Assembly (NCBI GenBank): GCA_026004615.1
Contig: BPJM01000008.1
Coordinates: 122,048 to 186,047 of the forward strand
Source of the DNA: Planctomycetota bacterium
Lineage (GTDB): Bacteria > Planctomycetota > J058 > J103
Length of the DNA stretch: 64,000 nucleotides
Direction of reading: 5' to 3'
In this document: in pieces, positions 18,063-27,743 of the stretch
Layout of the letters: the number at the start of each line of letters is the position of its first letter
Numbering within the stretch: the first letter of the stretch is position 1
The notes under the pieces: model-generated
The model's input: only the letters and a program-made list of their open reading frames with translations
What the model was told of the DNA's origin: nothing
Database searches by the model: none
Position numbers and translations under genes: made by a program

Positions 18063-21000
18063 TCAGAGCTCGGAGAACTCCTGCTCGTCGAGCGCCGCAC
18101 ACCGGATGGTCACCGCCCCGCAGCGCAGCTCGGCGCCCGGGACGAGCGGCGCCGGGCTGCTGCACGAAAGGGGGCTATCGTCGAGCCACGGCGCGGGCTC
18201 GCTCACCAGCGCCCGCGCGCAGAAGCTGCCCCCCACCAGCGCCAGGCGCAGTGCCCGCGCCGGCAGCGCCCCAGGCTGCAAGCCGGCGAGGGCCAGATCG
18301 GCGCCGGGCCCACCGCCCAGCACCAGGCCGCCGGCGAGGAGCACGTAGACGTGATGCGGGGCATTGTTGCGCCGCCGCAGCAGCACGGCCTCGACCGCGC
18401 CGGCGGCGCCGGGCCCTGCGGACTCTCCCCGGTGCTCGGCGGCGCCGCTCCGCTCCACCGGCGCGCGCACGATCGTGCTCTCCAGCACCAGCGCCCCCTC
18501 GCCCAGCGCGAGCGTGAAGCGATCGGGCAGCGGCGCCGGCCGGCCGCGTTCCAGACGCACCCCGTCCAGCACGCTGCCGCGCGTGCTCCGGTCGATCACC
18601 CACGCCTCCTGCCCCCGCAGCCCGATCTCGCCGTGGCTCTGGCTGAGCCGCAGCGTCGCCTCCCAGTTGTCCGGATCGCGCTCCGGACTGCGGCACGGCA
18701 GCACGCGCAGCACGACGTCGTTGCGCAGCCCGGTGCGCCGGTCCCAGCGGCTGCGCCCGAACACCAACCGCGTGCCGCCGAGCAGGAACACGCGGCGCGG
18801 GGTGGCGCCGGCGATCCGCAGCACCGCGCGGGGCGGCGGCTGCTGCCCGGCAGCGGCGGGCGGGCGCGGGGTGAGCGCCACCGTCGGTGCGTCGGGCTGG
18901 CCCGGTGCCGCGCCCGCAGCCGCCGGAGCGGACGGGCACGTCGCCGCGAGCGGCACCGCCTCGGGCCGCCCGCCGCCGATGCCACCGCCGGGGCTGCTCG
19001 CGATCGGGGTCGGCAGCCCCGCCTCGTACAGCGGTCCCAGCGCCTGCAGCAGCGCCCGATGCATGGCGCGCGCACTCGCGAAGCGCTCCTCCGGGCGCTT
19101 GGCGAGCGCGCGCTGCACCACCTCGTCCAGCTCGGCGGCGCGCTCCAGCTCCGGCCGCAGCTCCGCCAGGGCCGGCGGCTGCTCGGTCAGATGCTGCGTG
19201 AGCAGGGCGTGCACCCCGGGCCCCCGGAAGGGCGGACGGCCGCTCAGCGCCTCGAACAGCATCACGCCGGCCGCATACAGATCCACGCGCCCGTCCACGC
19301 GCAGGCCCTGGATCTGCTCCGGCGCCGCGTAGGCAGGGGTGCCGATGAAGTCGCCGACCTCGGTCAGCCCCTGGGTCACCGCCGCCTCCGGCTCGCCGCT
19401 CTCGCCGCCGAGCATGCGCGCGATCCCGAAGTCCAGCACCTTGATCCGGTCGCCGGCGAGCACCATGACGTTGGACGGCTTGAGGTCGCGGTGCACCACG
19501 CCTCCTTCGTGCGCGGCGGCGAGCGCATCGAGCAGCTGTTCGAAGATCCGGCCGACGCGCGCCGGTGCGAGCGGGCCCTCGCGGCGCAGCAGCGCGGACA
19601 GCGGTTCGCCGGGCACGAGTTCCATCGCCAGGTAGCACAGCCCCGCCAGGTCGTCGAAGTCGTACAGTTCCACCACGCAGGGGTGGCGGAAGCGGCTCGC
19701 CACGCGCGCCTCGCGCAGAAAGCGCGCCCGCACCACCTCGTTCGCCGCCAGCTCGGCGACGATGACCTTGAGCGCGACCTCCCGCTCCATGTGCACGTGC
19801 CGCGCCCGGTAGACCTCCCCCATGCCGCCGCCGCCGATCCGCTCCTCGATCCGGTAGCGCCCCACCAGGTAGCCCCGCGGCAGCACGCGCGGGATGGGCG
19901 CGCGGCCGGCGGCGGCCTCGGGGGCTCCATCCGGATCGGGCAGCGGGCCGCCGGGCAGCGGCACGGTGGCTGGCTCGTCCCGCGGCGGCGCCGGCGGCGC
20001 GCCGCCGGGCGCCCAGGACAGGGGCAGGGTCTGCTCGCCGGAGGGGCTCGGCGGCGGTGTGCCGCTCGCGCCGTCGCTCGCGGGATCGCCTCCGAGGCCG
20101 GCTCGTCCCGCCGGCTGCGCCCCTGCGGGCGGCGGCTGCGCCGGGTCGATGCCCAGCGCCGCGTACGGAACCGTGGGCGCCCCGAGCGCCGCCGGGCCCG
20201 TGCCCCGCCCAGGTGCGAGCGCGCCCTCGAGCGCCTGCTGCATGGCGCTCGCCGTCGGGTAGCGACGCCGCGGCTCGGGCGCGAGCGCGCGGGAGAGCAC
20301 CGCCGCCAGCGCCGCCGGCAGCCCTGGCTCGGGCGGCAGCAGCGGCGCGCCCGCCAGCCCGGCCGCAGGCGGCCGCCGCCCGGTGAGCATCTCGAACAGC
20401 ACCGCCCCCAGGGCGTACAGGTCGGCGCGCCCGTCCACCGCGCCGCCGGCGAGCTGCTCCGGTGCCGCGTAGGGCCGCGTGCCGAGCGGCACCCCTGGCG
20501 CCGTCAACCGCGCGGCGGCCGCACCCGGCTCGGCGAGCAGCAGCGCGAGCCCGAAGTCGGCGAGCAGCACGTGCTCCCCGGCGGCCTCGCGCCCGCCTGC
20601 CGCTTCGCCGCGGATGTCGAGCAGCAGGTTCTCCGGCTTGAGATCGCGATGGACCACCCCGGCGGCATGCGCGCAGGCGAGCGCGGCGAGTGCCTGCAGC
20701 GCGATGCGCGCCGCGCGCTCGGGCACCAGCCTCCCTTCGGCTCGCAGCAGCGCTCGCAGCGAAGGGCCACGGACCAGGTCCATGGTGTAGTAGCACAGCC
20801 CATCCGGGGTGACGCCGAGGTCGCGCACGCGCACGATGTGCGGGTGGGCGAGCCGGGTCGCGACCTCGATCTCGCGCAAAAACCGCGCCCGCAGGCATAG
20901 ATCGCGCGTCAGCGCCGGGTCGAGCACCTTGAGCGCGACGCGCTCGTACGGCGCATCGGTCCGGCACGCCTCGAACACCACCCCGAAACCGCCGCGACCC

Positions 21001-21107
21001 AGCTCGGCGCCGAGCCGGTAGCAACCCGCGAGCACCGCGCCCGGCGCGGGCAGCGCCGCCCTGGCCCCGCCCTCCTCGCCGCCACCGGTGCCCGGTCCCC
21101 TCGTCAT
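18063..21107 (-). CDS. Tandem Ser/Thr protein kinase with C-terminal FHA domain
   Basis: 1014 aa. Kinase domain 1 (about residues 30-290) has GRGGFGVVFEA, VALKV, HRDLKPEN, ADFGLA and AAPEQL. Kinase domain 2 (about 430-690) has IGGGGMGEVYRA, VALKV, HRDLKPSN, LDFGIA and AAPEQI. Both keep the Lys, Asp and DFG residues and should be active. After a Pro/Ala linker comes an FHA domain (LVFGRSRW ... SQSHGEI ... STRGSVLDG), followed by a weaker FHA-like stretch to the end. No membrane helix is evident, so it is probably cytoplasmic. The ATG at 21107 overlaps the stop of the caspase-like gene as ATGA, indicating coupled expression. Confidence 0.9.
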   Translation of the reverse strand: MTRGPGTGGGEEGGARAALPAPGAVLAGCYRLGAELGRGGFGVVFEACRTDAPYERVALKVLDPALTRDLCLRARFLREIEVATRLAHPHIVRVRDLGVTPDGLCYYTMDLVRGPSLRALLRAEGRLVPERAARIALQALAALACAHAAGVVHRDLKPENLLLDIRGEAAGGREAAGEHVLLADFGLALLLAEPGAAAARLTAPGVPLGTRPYAAPEQLAGGAVDGRADLYALGAVLFEMLTGRRPPAAGLAGAPLLPPEPGLPAALAAVLSRALAPEPRRRYPTASAMQQALEGALAPGRGTGPAALGAPTVPYAALGIDPAQPPPAGAQPAGRAGLGGDPASDGASGTPPPSPSGEQTLPLSWAPGGAPPAPPRDEPATVPLPGGPLPDPDGAPEAAAGRAPIPRVLPRGYLVGRYRIEERIGGGGMGEVYRARHVHMEREVALKVIVAELAANEVVRARFLREARVASRFRHPCVVELYDFDDLAGLCYLAMELVPGEPLSALLRREGPLAPARVGRIFEQLLDALAAAHEGGVVHRDLKPSNVMVLAGDRIKVLDFGIARMLGGESGEPEAAVTQGLTEVGDFIGTPAYAAPEQIQGLRVDGRVDLYAAGVMLFEALSGRPPFRGPGVHALLTQHLTEQPPALAELRPELERAAELDEVVQRALAKRPEERFASARAMHRALLQALGPLYEAGLPTPIASSPGGGIGGGRPEAVPLAATCPSAPAAAGAAPGQPDAPTVALTPRPPAAAGQQPPPRAVLRIAGATPRRVFLLGGTRLVFGRSRWDRRTGLRNDVVLRVLPCRSPERDPDNWEATLRLSQSHGEIGLRGQEAWVIDRSTRGSVLDGVRLERGRPAPLPDRFTLALGEGALVLESTIVRAPVERSGAAEHRGESAGPGAAGAVEAVLLRRRNNAPHHVYVLLAGGLVLGGGPGADLALAGLQPGALPARALRLALVGGSFCARALVSEPAPWLDDSPLSCSSPAPLVPGAELRCGAVTIRCAALDEQEFSEL

Positions 21108-22930
21108 CGCGGTGCGCGCACCAGCCGCACCTCGCCGGGCTCGTGCCCCAACACGAGCGGCACCTGCACCATGCCCGCCTGCCCGGACAGCCGCACCGTG
21201 TCCCGCTCCGCCGGCCCCAGCAGCTCCGCCAGGCTCAGCCACCCGTCGCGGTCCTCGTCCGCCTTCGCCCAGCTCGCCGCATCGAGCAGGCGCGCGGTGA
21301 ACAGCCCGTGCTTGTCCTCGGGCAGGGGCGATAGCGCCAGCGCCGCGGTGCCCGGGTCCGCCCCCAGCACCAGCGTGCAGCGCGCGGGGGCGGCGCCGCC
21401 ATCCCCGTGCCCGGCGCCCGGCGGTGCGTCCGCGCCCAGGAGTCCCTCCAGCCACTGGCGCGCGCGCTCCGGCGCCGGGGGCGGCAGCGCCGGCACGCTC
21501 GCGCGGGCGAGGGTGCGCAGCTCGCGCCCGCTCGCGCCCGGCGGCTCGCCGAAGCTCGCATCCAGGATGATCACCTCGCGCGCCCCGCTCCCGCCGAGGG
21601 CTGCCAAGAGCTCGTCCACCGCCAGCGCCGTCTCGGTCGGCCGCGCCGCCACCAGGTCGTGCGGCGCCAGATACAGCTGCCCCTCGCTCTCGAATCCCAG
21701 ACCAGCGAAATAGACCAGGAGCGTGTCGCCCTCCCGTGCGCGCCGGCGCATGGCGTCCAGCGCCGCCAGCACCGCGGCGCGCGTCGGCGCGCGCTCCACG
21801 AGCAGGGTGACGTTGCGCGCCGGCAGCCCGCCCCGCTGCGGGTCCACCAGCAGCGCGGCGAAGGCGCTCGCGTCGTCGCTCGCCAACCGCGGGTCGCGGA
21901 TGGCGGGATCCTGGTATCGCCCCACGCCGACGCACAGCGCCAGCGTCTTCGCCGTGCGGGCGGCGAAGCGCTCGCGCGGCTGCTGCCACAGCCCCGCAGC
22001 GAGGTCGCGCCCGAGCGCGGCCGCGAGCTGGTTCACCGCATACGGCATCAGGCGCTGGGCCGCCAGCGCGTAGTTGGAGGGGCCCAGGCGCTGCAACCCG
22101 ATGATCCGGAACGGCTGCAGCCCGTGGTCGATGTGGTCGAGATCGGCCAGGGGTGCCGCCGCGTAGCTCTTGCGCCACAGCTCGCGGGCCGAACCGACCG
22201 CGTACAGCGCCGCCTCCAGCTCCAGCTCGGCGGCGTAGCGCTCGTCCGCGACAAACCACGCCGGCCAGACGAACGCCAGGTAGGTCAGCACGTTCGGCCA
22301 GTACCAGCCGTTGGTCCCGGCGAAGCGGATGGCGTGCCGGCGCACGCGCAGCACCAGCGCCAGGTCATCCCCGCGTGCGAACGCCGCGTCCAGGATCGCC
22401 ACGAGCGGCAGCGGGGGCGGCACCTGGAGCACGCGCCGGCCGCCGTGCTGCTGCGCCGCCGTCGCGTCGCGCTCCCCGTCCTGCGGGTCCGCCGCCGCTC
22501 CGTCGGCCGCACCCGCGGCCGGCGCGAGCGGGCCGGGCACAGCGCGTTCCGCCTCGGCGAGCGCATCCAGGAAGCGCACCCGCTCCGGCCGGAAGGCGCC
22601 CGAGGCCACCACCGCCCGCGTGAGCTGCTCGCGCAGCGCCGCCGGCTCGATCGGCACCGGACTCCAGCTGTCCTCCTCCGCCGCCTCGGGGCCGAGCGCC
22701 GCCTCGGGCAGGACCGCGAGCGGCGCCACCGCCAGCCGCAGGTCGCTGGGCGCGGGGGCCTGTACCACCTGCGCCGCCAGCACCTCCTCCAGCGGCGCCG
22801 CCGGCGGGGTGGCGCAGCCGGCAACGGCGCCCAGCGCCAGGACCGCCGCGCGCAGCCGGGCCGCCGCCGCTGCTGGCCGTGGCCGCAGCGCACCCGCCCC
22901 GGCCGCCTCCCCACCCCTGTGCGCGAGCAC
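21104..22930 (-). CDS. Caspase-like (peptidase C14 fold) lipoprotein lacking both catalytic residues
   Basis: 608 aa from a GTG. The N terminus ends a signal with AVAGC, predicting a lipoprotein. Residues about 330-500 follow the bacterial caspase/metacaspase pattern: LALCVGVGRYQDP, a repeat of charged helices, LLVYFAGLGF, GQLYLAPHDL, then VIILDASFGE. Active relatives have the His in 'FSGHG' and the Cys in 'DACxSG'. Here these read FAGLG (Leu) and DASFG (Ser), so the dyad is missing. An EF-hand-like 'DEDRDGWLSLAE' occurs near the C terminus. It is a likely pseudoenzyme, perhaps a scaffold or sensor for the kinase encoded 4 bp into its 3' end. Confidence 0.85.
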   Translation of the reverse strand: MLAHRGGEAAGAGALRPRPAAAAARLRAAVLALGAVAGCATPPAAPLEEVLAAQVVQAPAPSDLRLAVAPLAVLPEAALGPEAAEEDSWSPVPIEPAALREQLTRAVVASGAFRPERVRFLDALAEAERAVPGPLAPAAGAADGAAADPQDGERDATAAQQHGGRRVLQVPPPLPLVAILDAAFARGDDLALVLRVRRHAIRFAGTNGWYWPNVLTYLAFVWPAWFVADERYAAELELEAALYAVGSARELWRKSYAAAPLADLDHIDHGLQPFRIIGLQRLGPSNYALAAQRLMPYAVNQLAAALGRDLAAGLWQQPRERFAARTAKTLALCVGVGRYQDPAIRDPRLASDDASAFAALLVDPQRGGLPARNVTLLVERAPTRAAVLAALDAMRRRAREGDTLLVYFAGLGFESEGQLYLAPHDLVAARPTETALAVDELLAALGGSGAREVIILDASFGEPPGASGRELRTLARASVPALPPPAPERARQWLEGLLGADAPPGAGHGDGGAAPARCTLVLGADPGTAALALSPLPEDKHGLFTARLLDAASWAKADEDRDGWLSLAELLGPAERDTVRLSGQAGMVQVPLVLGHEPGEVRLVRAPR

Positions 22931-23018
22931 TCTGCCTGCTCCCCCGCTTCCGGCCTCATCCTGGCGTGCAGCGGCGCTCCGTCAACCCCGAGCCGTGTGG
23001 CGGCCCCCGCGCCGGAGC

Positions 23019-26000
23019 TCACTGCCCGCGCGCGAACTCGGCGAGAGCGGGCGGCTCGACGTCGCGGGCGAGCCGCAGGCCCGCGTCCTCGAACCGATCC
23101 AGGCCCGAGCGGACGTCGGGGCGGTCGCGGTGCGCGGCGCGGAAGGGGCTGCGGAAGCGGCCGGCGAGAAAGCTCTCGCCCTGCAGCACCGCGATGAGCG
23201 CGCTGTCCGGGCCTCGCTCGACCGTCCACCCCCGCACCCCGCCGCCCATGTCGAGGCAGCCCCACGGGCTACGGTCGGCCGGGAACGCGCCGACGCGCCG
23301 CGGGGGTCCGCAACCGGCTCGACCAGATCCGCCAGCCACTCCTCACCCCACGGATACAGCCGCCGGCGCGAGGGCTCGGCCGGCTCGACGCTCGCTGCCG
23401 CCTCCCACTCGTCGGCCAGGGGCAGCCGCTTGCCCGCGTACGCGGCGTAGGCCCGTGCCTCGGCGAAGCCCACGCCCCGCACCGGCTCGCGCGCGCGCTC
23501 GGGCGGCGGGCGCTGCTGCCCTCCCCAGCTCGGCGGCGGCGCCGCGCCGCCGCCGGCGACGAACTCCGCGTAGGCGCCCGCCTCGACCTCGGTGGTCTCG
23601 AGGTAGAACGGCGGCAGCGACACCACGTGCACGGGGTTGTTGCGGTCGGCGTCGGGACTGCCGAGCGCGATCGCCTCCAGCCGCCGCACCAGTTGCTCCT
23701 CGGGCCGCCGGCCGGCCAGCGCCACCGCCTGTTCGAGCAGCAGCCACGCCGCCTCGGCGCGGGCGTGCGCGGGGGCGCGCAGCGCCTCGCGCAGGCGCGT
23801 GCGCGCCGGGCCGGGGCCGGTTGCCGCGCGCTCCTGCTCGAAGCGGCGGGCCAGCTCGGCGAACGCCGCCGCCTCGGCGGGCGGCAGGGCGTGGAGCGCG
23901 CGGCGGGCCAGGGCCTCAGCGGCGGCGGCGCGCTCGGGCTCCGGACCACCGCCCGCGAGCGCGGCGCGCGCCGCCGCGAGCGCGTGCTCGTACAGCCGCA
24001 GGCAGGCGGCCCGCTCGGCGGCCGCGACCTCGGCCTCACCCGCGGCGTCGCCGGGCACCAGCGCCGCCCGCGCCTCGGCCACCAGTTGCCGCGCGCGCTC
24101 GGGCGGAGCGCCGTCCGGCAGCGCCGCCAGGGCGGCGAGCGCCGCAGCGCGTGCGGCGGCGCGCTCCAGCGCGCGGATCTCCTCGGCCGTGCTGCCCAGC
24201 CGCCGCTCCAGCGCCGAGGCCCCCTCGGGCCCGGCCTGCTCCAGCGCCGCGCGCACCCGCCCCGCGGCCTGGCGCGCCGCTGCCGGGTCCTCCCGCAGCA
24301 GCGAGCGCGCGCGGTCCAGCTCCGCGCGCAGCCCGCGCACCTGCTCCAGCTCGGCGTGCAGCGCGTGCAGCGACTCCAGCACCGCCGGCAGCGCCGCCTC
24401 CTCGAGCCGGGACAGCCGCCCTGCCGCCGCCTCCAGCGCGCCGGCATCGAGCTCCGCGGCCGCGCGGTCGAGCTCCTGGCGCTGGCCGAGGCTGAGGGCC
24501 AGCTGCTGCAGCTCGCGCTGCCAGCTGGCGAGCGCCGCCGATTCCGACTGCTCCCCCGGTCGCGCGAGCAGCTGCAGGGCGGTGAGCGCCTGCGCCAGCG
24601 CCGAGGGCTGCCCGCCGGCGCTGGCGGTGCGGGCGCGGTCCGCCATAGCCTGGAACGCCTCCGCCCGCCTCCGCTCCAGCGCCTGCGCCCGCGCGAGCAG
24701 TGCCGCGACCTCCTCGGCGTCGAACACCGCGCTCGCCGCGGCGCGCTGCGCCACCTGCTCGGCGCGCTGCGCCGCCTCGCGCGCCCGCCCGCCCTCCGCG
24801 AGCGCCTCGGCGATGCGCATCCCCTCCTGGAGCTGGCGCCGGAGCTCGAGGCTCTGTTCCAGCTCCGCGGCGAGCTGCACCAGCCGGGGATCATCCGGGG
24901 CGTCCGCCAGCGCCTCGGTGACGAGCCGGTGCGCCTGCTCGACGCGCCGCTGCTCCAACAGCTGCGCGATGCGGTCGATCCGCGTCAGCGCGATCCGGCG
25001 CGCGATCCAGCGGCCGGCCGCCGCCGCCAGCACCAGCACCAGCACCGTCCCCAGCACGGCGAGCGCGCGCCGGCGGCGCCGCACCGCCTCGGGGCGGGTG
25101 ACGCGCGGGCGCGAGATCTCGCCCCCGCCGAGCGCGCACTCCAGCGCCGCCACCACCTCGGCGGCACTGGCGTAACGCTCCTCCGGGCGCTTGGCCAGCA
25201 GGCGGGTCAGGATGCGCTGCGCGGGCTCGCACAGCGGGCTCGCGGTCAGCTCGGGACGCACCTCGGCGATCGAGGGGGGGCTGGTGTGCTTGTGCGCGTG
25301 CAGGAAGCCCTGGTCGGTATCGGCCTCGAAGGGGGGGCGGCCCGTCAGCGCCTGGAACAGGGTGACGCCGAGGCTGTACAGATCCGAGCGCTCGGTGCAG
25401 TGGCGCAGGCCGTCGAACTGCTCCGGGGCCATGTAGGGCCGGCTGCCGGCGGCGAACACCGAGACCTGGGTCAGCCGCCAGTCCTCCGCGCCGGCGAGCC
25501 CGAAGTCGAGCAGCTTGACCGCGCCGTCGCGGCAGAGGAAGACGTTGGCGGGCTTGACGTCGCGGTGCAGGATCCGCTCCGGCGCCTGGTGCAGCGCCTG
25601 GAGGGCGCGCGCGACGTCGCGGGCCACCGCGAGTGCCTGCTCGGGCGGGAGCGGACCCCGCTCCAGCCGCTGGGCCAGGCTCTCGCCCTCCAGGAGCTCC
25701 AGCGCCATGTAGAGCACGGGCCGGCCCTCGTGGTAGGCCTCGTTGACGTCGTAGCAGCGCACCACATGGGGATGGTGCACCCCCATCAGGATGCCGCCCT
25801 CTCGCAGAAACAGCGCCTTGAGCCGCTCGAAGCGGGAGCCGTGCCGGCTCTCGGTGCGGATGACCTTGAGCGCGACGAAGCGCCGGCTGGGCGGATGCCA
25901 CGCCCGATAGACAGCGCCCATGCCCCCGCGCCCGAGTTCCTCCACCACCTCGTAGAGCCCGATGCGGGCGCGCACCGCGCCGGCGCCGCCGGGCGGCGGC

Positions 26001-26449
26001 GAGAGCAGCTCGGTGCTCCCGCTGCTGGCGGTGCTCGGGCCGGAGGCGCTGGCGGTGGGGGGGCGGGTGGCGAGCGCGGACAGCTCCGGCGCGCGCGATG
26101 GGGTTCCCTGCTCGCCGGCACGGGCGCTCGCCGGCGGCCCGGCGAAAGGCCGCGCGCCGCCGGTCTGAGGCAGCGAGGTGGGCAGTTCCGAGGCGGCTGC
26201 CGGCCCCGATCGGGGATCGAGCGCGCCGAGCGACGTCGGCAGCTCCGAGGCCGAGGCCTGCTCGTGGCCGGCGGCGCCGCCCGGCGAGGGCGGCAGGGCC
26301 GAAGCGCCGGGGGCACCGCCCGCAGGCGGCTCGGCCCCCGCCGTGCCGCCCTGGCCGCCGGCCGCGGGCTGGTGTCCAGCTCCCCCGCTCGAACCCGGCT
26401 CGGTGGGGAGCCGGGAGAGATCCTCGTGCCGCCGGCGCTCTTGCTCCAT
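23019..26449 (-). pseudogene. Membrane Ser/Thr kinase with FGE-sulfatase domain, C terminus frameshifted
   Basis: About 1143 aa if one base is restored. From the ATG at 26449 the order is a low-complexity Gly/Pro/Ala N terminus to about 155; a protein kinase with LGRGGMGAVYRA, FVALKVI, LHRDVKPAN, LDFGLAG and MAPEQF; a transmembrane helix (residues near 465-485); a long Arg/Ala/Glu coiled-coil-like stretch; and a C-terminal formylglycine-generating-enzyme/sulfatase-modifying type domain (PFYLETTEVEAGAYAEF ... GKRLPLADEWEAAA ... YPWGEEW). The frame breaks in the five-base G run at 23302-23306; adding one base restores 'SPWGCLDMGGGVRGW', the continuation of that domain. Kinase-FGE fusions are common in myxobacteria and relatives. 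The break is probably an error. Confidence 0.8.
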
Positions 26450-26543
26450 GGCGCGCGCGTTCTCCCCGCTGCCGGCTGCCGGGGCCGTGGTATCCTCTGG
26501 GGGCGCCGGGCCGCATCCACACCATAGGGAGCGGAGCCGTCCG

Positions 26544-27638
26544 ATGTCGAGTCCGAATCGCCGGATCGCGCAGATCGCTGGCACCGTGCTCGTGCGCGCG
26601 GTGCTGCCGCTGTGGCTGCTCGCCGGCGCGGGTGCCAAGCTCGCCGACGGCTCGCCGCGCACGCTCCCGCGCACGGTGCTGGCGCTGGCCTCGCAGCTCG
26701 GCATCGCGAACGAGCAGCTCTACGGGTTGCTGGCGGCGCTCATCGGGATCGAGATCGCGGTGGCGGCGGTGTGCGCGCTCGCGCCGGTGCGCCTGGCGCG
26801 CGCGGCGGCGGCGGCGATGCTGCTCGTGTTCTCGGCGGTGCTGGTGGGCGAGCTGGTGCGCGGCAGCACGAGCTGCGGCTGCCTGGGCCGCGCCTCGCCG
26901 CCGCCCGCGCTCATGCTCGCGATCGACGGGACGCTGTTGCTCGGGGTGCTGCTGCTCGGGCCCGCGCCGGCGCCGGCCCGGCGCGGCCGCATGCTGGCCG
27001 CCCTGACGGTGGCGGCCGCCGGCTTCGCGGTGAGTTTCGGGGTGCTGCTGCCGCAGGCCGCGGACACCGGAGCGCAGCCGGCCGCGGCGGGACATGACGG
27101 AGATGGAGAGCGGCCCCCCGCAGGGGAGCCGGCCGGCGCGCCGCACGCCGCGCCGGCGCAGCACCAGGCGCAGCCGCTCGCCGGGGTGCCGAACCCGGCG
27201 CCGCGCCGCGCACCGGCGGCGTGGTATGCGGGCGAGCCGGCGCGCTGGGTCGGACTGCCGTGGCAAGAGGTGGAGCTGTTGCAGTTCCTGCCCCGCCTGC
27301 CGAGCGGGCTCGATGACCCGCTGCTCCATGTGGTGTTCTACAGCCGCAGCTGCGAGCACTGCGAGCGGATGTTCAAGCTCGATCGGATCTGCGCCTCGGG
27401 GCTGCCGATCGCGGTGGTCGAGATCCCCCACAGCCGCACCGCCATGCGCGCCGAAGACGCCTGGCCGCTCGCCCCGGAGGAACTGGCCGGCTGCGAGGCG
27501 CTGGCGCTGCCGCTCGGGACCGACTGGCTGATCCAGTCGCCGCTGGTGCTCACGCTCGAGTACGGCATCGTCACCTGCGCCGAGGAAGGCGATCACCGCC
27601 GCTGCCTGGGAGCGGGCGCAGCGGGAGGCGGGCGCTGA
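26544..27638 (+). CDS. MauE/DoxX-like membrane protein with C-terminal thioredoxin-like CxxC domain
   Basis: 364 aa. Four or five N-terminal helices (residues about 10-165) include 'TSCGCLGR', the CxCxG signature of MauE/DoxX-like proteins that supply or use disulfide-exchange electrons. A Pro/Ala linker leads to a C-terminal domain with 'VVFYSRSCEHCERMF', a CxxC on a thioredoxin-like beta-alpha unit, probably periplasmic. It may form or reduce disulfides of an exported partner; the partner is not evident. The ATG at 26544 follows AGGGAGCGGAG. It is transcribed divergently from the FGE kinase with a 94-bp gap. Confidence 0.75.
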   Translation: MSSPNRRIAQIAGTVLVRAVLPLWLLAGAGAKLADGSPRTLPRTVLALASQLGIANEQLYGLLAALIGIEIAVAAVCALAPVRLARAAAAAMLLVFSAVLVGELVRGSTSCGCLGRASPPPALMLAIDGTLLLGVLLLGPAPAPARRGRMLAALTVAAAGFAVSFGVLLPQAADTGAQPAAAGHDGDGERPPAGEPAGAPHAAPAQHQAQPLAGVPNPAPRRAPAAWYAGEPARWVGLPWQEVELLQFLPRLPSGLDDPLLHVVFYSRSCEHCERMFKLDRICASGLPIAVVEIPHSRTAMRAEDAWPLAPEELAGCEALALPLGTDWLIQSPLVLTLEYGIVTCAEEGDHRRCLGAGAAGGGR

Positions 27639-27743
27639 GCGGCCCGCAGGGGCGAGGGCGCGAGTGCTCGTGCCGGGGCGCGCCTTGCCGTGCGCGCCGC
27701 CTTGGCGGCGTGCCGCGGGGCGCGGCCCGCGGCACGGCGCGCG

